Shown: positions 16,175 to 24,296 of the stretch, in pieces
How the letters are laid out: each line of letters starts with the position of its first letter
Position numbering within the stretch: the first letter of the stretch is position 1
Assembly (NCBI RefSeq): GCF_002844595.1
Contig: NZ_PJNW01000015.1
Coordinates: 1 to 64,000, forward strand
Direction: 5' to 3'
DNA: 64,000 bases
Source: Pleomorphomonas diazotrophica
GTDB taxonomy: Bacteria > Pseudomonadota > Alphaproteobacteria > Rhizobiales > Pleomorphomonadaceae
Position numbers and translations under genes: made by a program
Notes under the pieces: model-generated
Told to the model about the DNA's origin: nothing
The model's input: only the letters and a program-made list of their open reading frames with translations
The model's database searches: none

Positions 16175-16195
16175 GTCATCGCTCGCTATCTTGAT

Positions 16196-16237
16196 AAGTG
16201 GAGAATTGCTCCACTTACTATATGGAGATATCCTCCA
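16196..16237. promoter_or_regulatory. Two TetR-type operators in a divergent promoter
   Basis: AAGTGGAG-N5-CTCCACTT (16196-16216) is a perfect inverted repeat. A second site with the same half (TGGAG-N5-CTCCA, 16223-16237, followed by CTT) lies about 24 bp on. They lie between the SDR and tetR start codons and share the spacing expected of one regulator. Confidence 0.7.
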
Positions 16238-16262
16238 CTTGCAAGTCAGATGAGGCAGGTTC

Positions 16263-16811
16263 TTGGGCGAAGACACCCCATTGCGCGCCGATGCGCAGCT
16301 CAACAAGGAGCGGATCCTGGCCGCGGCCGAGGACGTGTTCCGGGAGCGCGGCGCCGGCGTTTCGCTGGACGAGGTGGCCAAGCGCGCCGGGGTGGGCATC
16401 GGCACGCTCTATCGCCGCTTCCCGACGCGGGAAGACCTGTTGGCCGCCACCTATAGCGCCCGCTTCCTGGCCTTCGCCGAGGCGAGCCGCGCCCGGGACC
16501 TCGATCCGCTTGAGGCCTTGCGCGCCTATCTCCAGGAGCTGGTCAGATATTCCAATCTTTACAGGGGCTTCGCGGCGTCGCTCGGCACCGTGCTGGAGAT
16601 CGGCACGCCCGGATGCCGCGCGACCCTCGAGGAAGGGGAGCGGCTGCTGCGGCGCGGCCAGGAGGCGGGCGTCATTCGGCCCGATGTCGGCTTCGACGAC
16701 CTCGTGTGCGTGGCGACGGCGATCTCGCTGGCGACCGAGAAAGACGGCTCGCCCGAGGCGCGCATCGCGCATCTCGTGGGCATCTTCCTGAACGGGATCA
16801 TCGAGCGCTGA
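16263..16811 (+). CDS. TetR family transcriptional regulator
   Basis: The 182-residue protein has the TetR N-terminal HTH (NKERILAAAEDVFRERGAGVSLDEVAKRAGVGIGTLYRRFPTREDLL) and an all-helical ligand domain of the SbtR-like kind (TPGCRATLEEGERLLRRGQEAGVIRPDV). It starts with TTG 16263, since no ATG or GTG lies in frame at the right place; AGGCAGG is five bases upstream. The divergent SDR gene at 15431-16174 and the paired operators between them indicate autoregulation and control of the SDR. The ligand is unknown. Confidence 0.9.
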   Translation: MGEDTPLRADAQLNKERILAAAEDVFRERGAGVSLDEVAKRAGVGIGTLYRRFPTREDLLAATYSARFLAFAEASRARDLDPLEALRAYLQELVRYSNLYRGFAASLGTVLEIGTPGCRATLEEGERLLRRGQEAGVIRPDVGFDDLVCVATAISLATEKDGSPEARIAHLVGIFLNGIIER

Positions 16812-16818
16812 AGCGCCG

Positions 16819-17880
16819 TCACTGGCGGATGCGGAGGCCGGTTTCGGCGTCGAAGAGCTGCGTTTTCTCGGTGGGCAGCGCAAGGCGGAGCGCGGCGTCG
16901 GCGCGGGTGCCCCAGCGCTCTTGGAGTTCGGCGGCGATGGGCGTGCCGGCGCAGTCCGCGTGGACGAAGGTGGAGTTGCCGAGCTGTTCCACCGTTTTCA
17001 CCGTGGCCGCGAGCGGGCCGTCGCCGATCTCGACATGCTCCGGCCGGCAGCCGATCACCACGCGGCGGCCGGGCCGGAGGCCGGCAATGGGAGACGGCAG
17101 GTCCACATCCAGCCCGAGCGGGCGAAGCTGGCCGTCGGGCTGCACCTCGGCGGTGAGGAAGTTCATGCGCGGCGAGCCGAGGAAGCCGGCGACGAACAGG
17201 TTGTCGGGGTCGTCGTAGAGGTGAAGCGGGGCGCCGACCTGCTCGACGCGGCCGGCGCGCAGCACGACGATGCGGTCGGCCAGGGTCATGGCCTCCACCT
17301 GGTCGTGCGTCACGTAGATCATGGTGGCGCCGAGGCGGGCGTGCAGGGCGGCGAGCTCGGCGCGCATCTGCACGCGCAGCTCGGCGTCGAGGTTGGAAAG
17401 CGGCTCGTCGAACAGGAAAACCTGGGGGTCGCGGACGATGGCCCGGCCGATGGCGACGCGCTGGCGCTGGCCGCCGGAGAGCTGGGCCGGCTTGCGGTCG
17501 AGCAGTTCGGTGAGCTGGAGCAGGGCGGCGGCCTTCTGGAGGCGCTCGGCGGCCTCCGCCTTGGGCACGCGGTTGACGCGCATGCCGAAGCCCATGTTCT
17601 GGCGCACCGTCATGTGCGGGAACAGCGCGTAGGACTGGAACACCATGGCGACGCCGCGCCTGGCCGGATCGACGCGGGTGACGTCGCGGCCGCCGATCAG
17701 GATCTCGCCGGCGCTGACGCTTTCGAGGCCGGCGATGAGGCGCAACAGCGTCGACTTGCCGCAGCCGGACGGGCCGACGAAGACGATGAGCTCGCCATCG
17801 GCGATCTCCAGATCGACGCCGGAGATGATCTCGGTGGGGCCGAAGGCCTTGCGCAGGGCCTTAAGATTGAGACCGCTCAT
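16819..17880 (-). CDS. CUT1-type ABC transporter ATP-binding protein (UgpC/MalK family)
   Basis: The 353-residue ATPase has Walker [13 protein letters not shown]-loop [12 protein letters not shown], signature [14 protein letters not shown], Walker [13 protein letters not shown] and H-loop [10 protein letters not shown], then a C-terminal TOBE/OB regulatory domain ([11 protein letters not shown]). It energises uptake through the two permeases encoded just upstream in the same operon. Its start codon lies four bases after the preceding permease stop region, so the genes are tightly coupled. It is the last gene of the operon, eight bp from the convergent TetR gene. Confidence 0.95.
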   Translation of the reverse strand: MSGLNLKALRKAFGPTEIISGVDLEIADGELIVFVGPSGCGKSTLLRLIAGLESVSAGEILIGGRDVTRVDPARRGVAMVFQSYALFPHMTVRQNMGFGMRVNRVPKAEAAERLQKAAALLQLTELLDRKPAQLSGGQRQRVAIGRAIVRDPQVFLFDEPLSNLDAELRVQMRAELAALHARLGATMIYVTHDQVEAMTLADRIVVLRAGRVEQVGAPLHLYDDPDNLFVAGFLGSPRMNFLTAEVQPDGQLRPLGLDVDLPSPIAGLRPGRRVVIGCRPEHVEIGDGPLAATVKTVEQLGNSTFVHADCAGTPIAAELQERWGTRADAALRLALPTEKTQLFDAETGLRIRQ

Positions 17881-17884
17881 GGCG

Positions 17885-18712
17885 TCATCCCTTGATGCCG
17901 GAGCCGGCGAGGCCCTGGACGTAATAGCGTTGCAGCGGAATGAGCAGCAGCATGGGGATCAGCGCCGTGATGACGGCCGCCCCGAACAGCTGGTTCCACG
18001 CCGTGGTGTACTGATCCTGGAAGGCGGCCATGCCCACCTGGATCACCTTGAACTGCTGGGCCGGCATGGCAAGCAGCGGCCACAGGAAGGCTTCCCACTG
18101 GAAGATGAACAGCATCAGCCCCGCCGAAATGCAGGTGGGCAGCGACAGCGGCACGTAGACCGACCAGAGGATGCGCAGCCAGCCGGCGCCTTCCAGGCGC
18201 GCCGCCTCGTAATAGTCCTTCGGCACCTCACGGAAGAACTGGTAGAACAGGAAAACGGCAAGGCCGTTGGCGACCGAGGGCACCACCAGGGCGGCCACGT
18301 GGTCGATCCAGCCGAGCTGGCTGACCACCGAATAGAGCGGCATGGCGATGGCCTCGAAGGGCAGCATGAAGCTGACGACGACCACGCCGAGCACGGCGGA
18401 TTTTCCCGGAAACTCGAAGAGAGCGAAGGCGTAGCCGGCCAGCGCGTTGACCACGAGGCCGAGCGCCGTGGTGAGGCCGGCGACCAGCAGCGTGTTGGCG
18501 ATGATCGAGCCGAAGCCGCGCTGGAATATCGCCACGTAGGCGTCGAGCGAGAAGGGCTCGGGCAAAAGCGCATTGGGCGTGAAGGGGAAGAGGTCGCGGA
18601 AGATGGCGTCGTTGGGCCGGAAGGACGACAGGATCGCCCACCAGAGAGGAGCCACGAAGAGGAAGGCGACGACGACCATCGCCATGTAGATCAGGGCCTT
18701 GCGGAGAGACAT
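17885..18712 (-). CDS. Carbohydrate-type ABC transporter permease (MalG-like)
   Basis: The 275-residue protein has six membrane segments, with the cytoplasmic EAA loop read as [24 protein letters not shown]. The first helix is in [25 protein letters not shown]. This is the second permease of the CUT1 transporter. Its ATG overlaps the stop of the first permease by one base (TGATG), which implies translational coupling and equal amounts of both subunits. Confidence 0.94.
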   Translation of the reverse strand: MSLRKALIYMAMVVVAFLFVAPLWWAILSSFRPNDAIFRDLFPFTPNALLPEPFSLDAYVAIFQRGFGSIIANTLLVAGLTTALGLVVNALAGYAFALFEFPGKSAVLGVVVVSFMLPFEAIAMPLYSVVSQLGWIDHVAALVVPSVANGLAVFLFYQFFREVPKDYYEAARLEGAGWLRILWSVYVPLSLPTCISAGLMLFIFQWEAFLWPLLAMPAQQFKVIQVGMAAFQDQYTTAWNQLFGAAVITALIPMLLLIPLQRYYVQGLAGSGIKG

Positions 18713-19581
18713 CAGCGGGCCTCCTTGGGCGGCGCCGACGACAAGAGGCGGAACTGGATGGCGACGATGACCAGCAGCATCGCCACCAGACAGACGACGA
18801 TCGCCATGGCGCGGCCCATGTCGCCGAACACGAAACCGGACTTGTAGGCCTCGTACATGAGGACGTTGGTGGAGCCGCGCGGGCCGCCGCCGGTGAGCAT
18901 GAACACCGGCGCGAACAGCAGGAAGTTGATGGTGATGTCGGCCACCAGCACGAACAAGAGCGTCGGCCGGAGGAGCGGCAGGGTGACGAGCCACAGGCGC
19001 TGCCAGGCCGAGGCGCCCTCGAGCCGCGCCGCCTCGTTGATCTCCGGGGGTATGTTCTGCAAGCCGCCGACCAGGAAGATCATCCAGTAGCTGATGCCCT
19101 TCCAGGTGGCGATGCCGATGATGGAATAGAGCGCGAAGTCGGGGCTGGTCAGGAACCGGTAGGGGCCGAGGCCGACGAGCCCGAGCGCGCCGTTGAGGAA
19201 GCCTTCCGGCAAGAGCACGATGCGCCAGATGATGACGGCGACCGGCAGCGAAATGCCGATGGGAATGAGGAAGAGCAGGCGGAAGACGGCCATGCCCGGC
19301 AGCTTCTGGACGAACATCAACGCCAGCGCCAGGGCGAGCGCCACCTGCAACGGGTTGATGATCAGGTTGAACCACAGCGTGACGCGGAGCGACTTCCAGA
19401 AGCCGGCGTCGGTGAGGAGGTCGACGTAGTTCTCGATGCCGACGAAGGTCCGCTCGCCGGCGATGGTGGTGTAGAGGCTTTCGTAGAGGGCGAGGCCGAT
19501 TGGGTAGGCGCGGAAGATCGCCAGCCCCAGCAAGGCCGGCGCGAGCGTCAGGACCAGGAGGGCTATGGGCGAGCGGTTCAC
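18712..19581 (-). CDS. Carbohydrate-type ABC transporter permease (MalF-like)
   Basis: The protein has six membrane segments and the EAA loop [24 protein letters not shown]. Two starts compete: GTG 19581 (VNRSPIALLVL), with TCGGAG eight bases upstream, and ATG 19623, which would add 14 residues but has no ribosome site and would place a strong stem-loop (19602-19619) inside the coding region. GTG 19581 (289 residues) is preferred. It is the first permease of the operon and pairs with the one downstream. Confidence 0.9.
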   Translation of the reverse strand: MNRSPIALLVLTLAPALLGLAIFRAYPIGLALYESLYTTIAGERTFVGIENYVDLLTDAGFWKSLRVTLWFNLIINPLQVALALALALMFVQKLPGMAVFRLLFLIPIGISLPVAVIIWRIVLLPEGFLNGALGLVGLGPYRFLTSPDFALYSIIGIATWKGISYWMIFLVGGLQNIPPEINEAARLEGASAWQRLWLVTLPLLRPTLLFVLVADITINFLLFAPVFMLTGGGPRGSTNVLMYEAYKSGFVFGDMGRAMAIVVCLVAMLLVIVAIQFRLLSSAPPKEAR

Positions 19582-19601
19582 GGCTTGAACTCCGAAAGCG
19601 A

Positions 19602-19619
19602 CCGCGCCCGAAGGCGCGG
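19602..19619 (-). promoter_or_regulatory. Intercistronic stem-loop between binding protein and permease genes
   Basis: On the transcribed strand, CCGCGCC-TTCG-GGCGCGG forms a seven-bp GC stem closed by a UUCG tetraloop. It lies 18 bp after the binding-protein stop. Such hairpins in binding-protein operons stabilise the upstream mRNA and lower permease expression. Confidence 0.6.
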
Positions 19620-19636
19620 CCATTTGTTTCGTGAGC

Positions 19637-20956
19637 TTACTTGCGGTTCAGGCGCGCGGCGGCCTGATCGTAGGCGTCGACGGCGGTGCCCAAAGCTTCG
19701 TCCACAGGCACGCCGTTGGCAATGTCGGTGAAGGCGGTGCGGAAGGCATCCTGCAACTGGCTGAAGGCGACGGTGACCGGACGGGCCGCGGCGGTGTTGC
19801 GCGACTCCCAGGCCGACAGGCGCATGACCGAGGCGGGAAAGGCGTCGTAGGCCGGATCGCTGTTGATCTGGTCGAGCAGGCGGTTGGTGACCGGCAGCTG
19901 GTTGAGCGTCTTGAACCAGACGTCGGTGCCCTCGTCGCTCAGCGCGGCGAACTTGGCGAAGTCGGCGGCGGCGGCCGCATCGGGGCTGGCCTTGGTGACC
20001 GACAGGTACCAGCTGCCGGTGGGCGTCGAGGCCTTGCCCTCGGCGAACTTCGGGTGCGGGGCGATGCCGAAGTTGATCGAGGAGCCGGCGACGGCCGGCA
20101 CATTCCAGGTGCCGCCGACGAACATGGCCAGCTGGCCGTTGGTGAACATCTGCGCCGCCTCGCCGAAGCCGAGCGAGCGGGGGCTGACGTTGTCCTTGTT
20201 GAAGAGGTCCGACCACCAGCTGGCGGCCTTGGTCCAGGCGTCGCCGTTGAGGTAGCCGTCGGCCGTCTTGGCGTCGGCCGAGATCAGCTCGCCGCCGAGC
20301 GAGCCGCCCAGCGGCTGGAGCTGGTAGAGCTCGCCGAACTGCTCGAAGGCGAAGCCCCAGGGCTTGGCCTTGCCGCCCTCATCGCCCGACACGGCCTTGG
20401 CCGCCTCGGCCACCTGCTCGAACGTCCAGCGCTCCTCGCCGGCGAGCTTGACGATGGCGTCGGGCTTGGTGGCGCTGTCCTTGGTCAGGCCGCTCGGCGG
20501 GGTGATGCCGGCGGCCTTCAGGAGGTCGACGTTGTAGTAGAGCACCTGCGCCGACGAGTTCATCGGCAGCGAGTAGAGCTTGCCGTCATAGGTGCCGGTG
20601 GCGACCGAGGGGCCGACCAGCTTCGCCTTGGCCTCGTCGGCCACGGCGGCGTCGAAGGGCAGGATGTAGCCGTTGGCGGCATAGGAGGCGACCACCGGCG
20701 CGTCGGTGTAGATCAGGTCGACGGCGGCGTCGGCCGACTTCAGCCGCATCTCCGACACCTGGAAGAACTGGTTCCACGGCAGGCTCTGGATCTCGACCTT
20801 CACTTCCCTCTGCTTGGCCATGTAGGCGGCGGCCACCGCCTCCATCGAGCCCTTGTCGAGGCCCTCGATCATCAGGACGGTCAGCGTGGTCTCGGCGTGG
20901 GCGGTGGCGGTGAGCCCAATCGCCAGAGCAGTGGTCAACAACGGCAGCCGGATCAT
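19637..20956 (-). CDS. ABC transporter extracellular solute-binding protein (family 1)
   Basis: The 439-residue periplasmic protein has a signal peptide (MIRLPLLTTALAIGLTATAHA), then TTLTVLMIEGLDKGSMEAVAAAYM and a two-lobed family 1 body. It contains DLIYTDAPVVASYAANGYILPF and the FTNGQLAMFVGGTWNVPA hinge segment. ATG 20956 has AGGAGAAG upstream, whereas the longer frame runs through non-coding DNA. The transporter type normally imports sugars or polyols, but the nucleoside hydrolase gene just upstream points to a nucleoside or ribosyl compound. That substrate is inference. Confidence 0.93.
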   Translation of the reverse strand: MIRLPLLTTALAIGLTATAHAETTLTVLMIEGLDKGSMEAVAAAYMAKQREVKVEIQSLPWNQFFQVSEMRLKSADAAVDLIYTDAPVVASYAANGYILPFDAAVADEAKAKLVGPSVATGTYDGKLYSLPMNSSAQVLYYNVDLLKAAGITPPSGLTKDSATKPDAIVKLAGEERWTFEQVAEAAKAVSGDEGGKAKPWGFAFEQFGELYQLQPLGGSLGGELISADAKTADGYLNGDAWTKAASWWSDLFNKDNVSPRSLGFGEAAQMFTNGQLAMFVGGTWNVPAVAGSSINFGIAPHPKFAEGKASTPTGSWYLSVTKASPDAAAAADFAKFAALSDEGTDVWFKTLNQLPVTNRLLDQINSDPAYDAFPASVMRLSAWESRNTAAARPVTVAFSQLQDAFRTAFTDIANGVPVDEALGTAVDAYDQAAARLNRK

Positions 20957-20985
20957 GGTCTTCTCCTCTGGTCTTTTTGTTCTTT

Positions 20986-21038
20986 GCGGTACTAGCGGTC
21001 CAACGTCTTCTCTTTCAGCGGTACCAGCAGTCCAAACG
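20986..21038. promoter_or_regulatory. Tandem direct repeats between nucleoside hydrolase and binding-protein genes
   Basis: GCGGTACTAGCGGTCCAACG (20986-21005) and a near copy beginning GCGGTACCAGCAGTCCAA (21018-21038) occur 32 bp apart, about three helical turns, in the only sizeable gap of the operon. They could bind a regulator acting on an internal promoter. Confidence 0.4.
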
Positions 21039-21056
21039 CTTGTTCTTGCTTGCTTG

Positions 21057-22037
21057 TCATGTCCTGGTGGCGATGCGGCGGGCGGCTTCCACCAGCGCAT
21101 CGGTCACGTGTCTTGCAACGGCGGGGCGGTCGAGATCGAGTGCCACGCCGATGCGCGGGCCGCCCTCCGGCGCCCAGGGGCGGCGGTCGGCATCCGTCGC
21201 GCCATAGTGCGGGCCGGGCTGGGTGGCCACCGTCACGTTAAGGCTCTCGATGGTGAACAGGGCGGGGTCGATCAGCCATGCCAGCGGGCAGGTGTCGTGC
21301 AGCGCCGGTCCCGGCACGCGACCGGCCGCCACGTCGCCGGAGCGGTCGGTATAGAACTGGATGATGTCGGCCACCGGGTTGGCGCCCGGCACGGCGGCGC
21401 GAATGCGGGCGAGATCGTCCTTGTCGAGCCAGGCGCGGTTGGTGACGTCGAGCCCGAACATGGTGGCCTTGATGCCCGAGCGCAGCATGATGGCGGCGGC
21501 CTCGGGATCGGCCCAGAGGTTGAACTCGGCGCGCGGGGTGACGTTGCCGCCGATGAGGCCGCCCCCCATGAACACCAGCTCCTTCACCTTGCCGGCCATC
21601 TCCGGATCGAGCGCCAGCGCCAGGGCGACGTTGGTCATCGGGCCGAGGACCACCAGCGTGATCTCGCCGGGCGCGGCGTTGACGCGGGCAAGGATCTCCA
21701 GCGCCGCGTGGCCGGGCATGAGCGCGCGGCGCGGTGGCGGCAGCGTGGCGCCGGTGGAATCGAGCCCGGTGACGCCGTGGAAGGCGGCGGGAAACTCATA
21801 GCGATGGAGAAGCGGCGCCACGGCGCCCGCGTAGACGGGAATGCTCGTGCCGAGCGCATCGGCGATGGCGAGCGCGTTGAACGAGGTCCGATGAAGCGGC
21901 GCATTGCCGCAAACGGCGGTGATCGCCTCGATCTCGAACACGCCCGACGTCACCGCCAGCGCAATGGCCGCGAAATCGTCGTGGCCGGGATCGCAGTCGA
22001 TGATGAGGCGGCGGGGGGGCAGTGGGGATGTGTTCAT
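21057..22037 (-). CDS. Nucleoside hydrolase (inosine-uridine preferring type)
   Basis: The 326-residue protein begins MNTSPLPPRRLIIDCDPGHDDFAAIALA; the DCDPGHDD metal site (residues 14-21) is diagnostic. VCGNAPLHRT, VVLGPMTNVALAL and the ENGGxxxGG-like FMGGGLIGGNVTPRAEFNLWADPEAA are also present. Family members hydrolyse the N-glycosidic bond of ribonucleosides to base plus ribose, with Ca2+. It is the first gene of an operon with a CUT1 transporter and has no signal peptide, so it should act on imported nucleosides in the cytoplasm. Confidence 0.94.
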   Translation of the reverse strand: MNTSPLPPRRLIIDCDPGHDDFAAIALAVTSGVFEIEAITAVCGNAPLHRTSFNALAIADALGTSIPVYAGAVAPLLHRYEFPAAFHGVTGLDSTGATLPPPRRALMPGHAALEILARVNAAPGEITLVVLGPMTNVALALALDPEMAGKVKELVFMGGGLIGGNVTPRAEFNLWADPEAAAIMLRSGIKATMFGLDVTNRAWLDKDDLARIRAAVPGANPVADIIQFYTDRSGDVAAGRVPGPALHDTCPLAWLIDPALFTIESLNVTVATQPGPHYGATDADRRPWAPEGGPRIGVALDLDRPAVARHVTDALVEAARRIATRT

Positions 22038-22193
22038 GCCGGGCAGAATGCGGCGTTTTAGGCGGCCGAAAAATCGACGGTTTGTGCGTTCGGTTGAGTT
22101 TGGCTCAAGTGTGGGACGGAGGCGAGGAGGCGGCTGACGTTGCCCCAGGATTTATCCAGTTCTGATTTCGTTTCCGGCGTCGGTTTTGTCCTG

Positions 22194-22451
22194 ATGGACG
22201 GCAGTGTCGGGCATCGGCGCGGAGCCTTTCATTTGGCGGAGCGCCAGCAATACCGAGTTTCTCGCGTGGAAATGGAAGCCGTTAGGCGGACGCAGGAGGA
22301 ACTCATCGCGTGGATCTGGCGAACTCTGTGCCGCAGTTCGACAAGATGGCCCCCCGGTATGCGTGAGACGGCGGACAAGATGGTCGCCTTGGACGTCGAT
22401 TTTAGGGAAAGATGGCGGCAACTGGCTTTGGAGCTTCGGCGAGAAAATTAG
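22194..22451 (+). CDS. Hypothetical small protein, possibly frameshifted
   Basis: No family was recognised. The frame from ATG 22194 gives 85 residues ending in an amphipathic helix (ETADKMVALDVDFRERWRQLALELRREN) that looks like real protein, whereas the middle (CRSSTRWPPGMR) does not. Reading that stretch one base over gives QFDKMAPRYA, which would join smoothly to ETADKM, so a compensated double frameshift or sequencing error is possible. No clear ribosome site is present, and an overlapping frame (22204-22554) is equally open. Treat as tentative. Confidence 0.3.
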   Translation: MDGSVGHRRGAFHLAERQQYRVSRVEMEAVRRTQEELIAWIWRTLCRSSTRWPPGMRETADKMVALDVDFRERWRQLALELRREN

Positions 22452-23207
22452 GCCAGCCCCTGTGGATGACAAGTTAAATTCTGTCGGTTCCAACCTACCC
22501 AATCGGTGTCAATGCCTTGGCAAGCCTGTGTCAACAGAATTGAAGCCGGAGTAGCGGTTATCCGCGAAGGCTGTTGAATTCTTCCGAAGTTTGGGGAAAA
22601 CGCATTAACACATAACTTACAAAGCGTCCCTATTCTGCGCAGATAGGGAAGCATTCATTAACTTCTATGGCGAAAGGTGAATGCAGAAGGTCCGGCAAAC
22701 TTTCCCGAGCCAGCCGGACCCCCTGAGTGCAACGCCCTCGCGGGCTTTGATGCCAGACGACCATTAGGCGGAAGACATCGTCTGTCAATAGAGGCCGTGA
22801 GGGGAACTGTGAGGGCAAGCAAACGCGAACCGAACCTCCTCCCATCACGATCTCTATCTCCATCAACGCACCCGGCAGCAATCTGACGGTTGCTGGTTGT
22901 CACGGTGACGTTCTGGTAGGCCAGAAGTCGTTGGCTGCGCCAAACTCGAAGCCTGATGGCTTCTTGCGTTGGTGTGGGCGCATGTTGAAGCCCGTCGCCG
23001 AGAACGTCGTTTCCAAGGCGATCCTTGGCTTCGTCATGAAACTCTGGACCTGACAGGCGCGGCGATAATCGGTTGGTGGGGCGTCACCCCACCAACACCT
23101 TGAAATGCCTAATTCGTTGGGATGAAATCGCACTATTCCGCTTGATTGTCACCACAACCCTGATACGAGTTTATTGATAATTATGCGCAGGGGCGTAGAG
23201 GGCAGTC
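22452..23207. other. AT-richer gap with a hairpin and a start-less open frame
   Basis: No convincing gene starts here. The stretch is visibly less GC-rich than its surroundings (22560-22680 and 23100-23180 especially). It contains a seven-bp hairpin, TCCCTAT/ATAGGGA, at 22627-22649 and a long open frame without a standard start (listed separately). Confidence 0.5.
22751..23053 (+). pseudogene. Open frame lacking a start codon, possible gene remnant
   Basis: Between stops at 22748 and 23051 one plus-strand frame stays open for 100 codons with a protein-like sequence. It includes ITISISINAPGSNLTVAG, then VLVGQKSLAAPNSKPDGF and MLKPVAENVVSKAILGF. Third positions are mostly G or C. No ATG or GTG lies in frame before the conserved-looking part, and the best upstream ribosome site (AAAGGTGA before ATG 22681) leads into another frame that stops after 28 codons. 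A frameshifted or decayed gene is the simplest reading; no family was recognised. Confidence 0.35.
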
Positions 23208-23468
23208 ATGAACCCGTTGACCATTCTCATCGCTATTGCTGGCGGCGTGATCGGCGCGCTTGTCGGTGTCGTTACGCGACCCACGTTCATGGGGATGCAG
23301 GTTCCGTTCAGTGTGCTCACGAGCACCGCTCCGATGGACGAGCCTTTCAAGAACGAGCTCCAGAGCCACCTTCTTGCCACAACAGGTATTGGCCTCGTCG
23401 TCGGCATTGTCCTAGCAGCCATCATCTACGCGCTGACGAACCGATCCACGCCGGGCCAGAACGGCTGA
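23208..23468 (+). CDS. Small membrane protein of unknown function
   Basis: The 86-residue protein has two hydrophobic segments: LTILIAIAGGVIGALVGVV at the N-terminus and ATTGIGLVVGIVLAAIIYAL near residue 58, joined by a polar linker with TSTAPMDEPFKNELQSH. The first helix has a GxxxG-type glycine pattern suited to helix packing. ATG 23208 follows GTAGAGGGCA. No family was recognised. The secreted protein gene 88 bp downstream lies on the same strand and may be linked. Confidence 0.65.
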   Translation: MNPLTILIAIAGGVIGALVGVVTRPTFMGMQVPFSVLTSTAPMDEPFKNELQSHLLATTGIGLVVGIVLAAIIYALTNRSTPGQNG

Positions 23469-23556
23469 TTGCGTGTGAGACAAGGCATCGGTCCGGGTGA
23501 AATCGCATTCACTTGGCCTGTAGCCATGTCCGCTAAAGACTGGGAGGGGAGCCAAT

Positions 23557-24285
23557 ATGGGAGTGCTGAAATCGTGCTCGCTGGCCGTGCTGGGTGTCGT
23601 CGCTGGTGTCTGGACTGCAGGAGTGTCGATCGCCGAGGAGAGGCACTTCGGGACGCCGGAGGAAGCCATCACGGCATACATCGAAGGCGTGAAAGCCAAC
23701 GATTTCGACGCAGTTCTAGCAACAACGGCGGTTGACCGTATGAGCAAGGGCTTTGACTTCGTTGCTTTTGCAAAGCGCCTGAATGCAATCACGTACTCCA
23801 CAGCAATGCCAACAACCGATCCATTTTTCATAGCAATCAACAAACAAATCTACACGATCAATGTTGCGAGACATCTTCAGTATCTAACTTACAGTCTGAT
23901 GACAAATAGCGATGTCCTGAAAGGTGTAACGGTCAGTTTAGCCAACAACCCTACGGCGGCAGATGATATATATACAGTCGTCCAAGCTAAGCGTCTGGCG
24001 GGCCTATCTATCGCTAAGATTGGAATTCCGTATCCTGAGGATTTCAAAAGCGATCGCCTACAAGTGAATTTTACGAAGCAGGCCAAGATTTATGGCGCGG
24101 ACATCAGAACTGAACGCGTTGTGCTGCTGTCATTCGACGGCCTGAACTACATGATTGGCTTCAGTCTGTTCAGATATGGCGACGACTGGCTCATCGACGA
24201 CCAGATTTCATCACTAGCGGGAACAGACACACTCGGGACGGCTACACGAATGACGCCAGATGATTTCGAGGCGCTGACGCATTGA
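23557..24285 (+). CDS. Secreted protein of unknown function
   Basis: The 242-residue protein has a signal peptide (MGVLKSCSLAVLGVVAGVWTAGVSIA) and a mature part beginning FGTPEEAITAYIEGVKANDFDAVLATTA, which recalls the first helices of NTF2-like/DUF4878-type lipoprotein folds. A late YMIGFSLFRYGDDWLIDDQISS strand would complete that fold; this is a weak resemblance. ATG 23557 is preceded by GGGAGGGGAGCC. Codon use is clearly less GC-rich than in neighbouring genes, suggesting acquisition by transfer. It converges with the AlbA_2-type gene 12 bp away. Confidence 0.7.
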   Translation: MGVLKSCSLAVLGVVAGVWTAGVSIAEERHFGTPEEAITAYIEGVKANDFDAVLATTAVDRMSKGFDFVAFAKRLNAITYSTAMPTTDPFFIAINKQIYTINVARHLQYLTYSLMTNSDVLKGVTVSLANNPTAADDIYTVVQAKRLAGLSIAKIGIPYPEDFKSDRLQVNFTKQAKIYGADIRTERVVLLSFDGLNYMIGFSLFRYGDDWLIDDQISSLAGTDTLGTATRMTPDDFEALTH

Positions 24286-24296
24286 TGGGTTCTGGT

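Noticed and set aside
19631-20995. 454-codon plus-strand frame opposite the solute-binding protein gene
   Set aside because: Same shadow effect; low-complexity translation and no ribosome site, while the minus strand has a signal peptide and family features.
20853-22061. 402-codon plus-strand frame opposite the nucleoside hydrolase
   Set aside because: Shadow frame; no protein character and overlaps an intergenic region.
22677-22886. 69-codon plus-strand frame in the AT-richer gap
   Set aside because: Lies in a different frame from the protein-like sequence at 22751-23053 and has poor amino-acid character.
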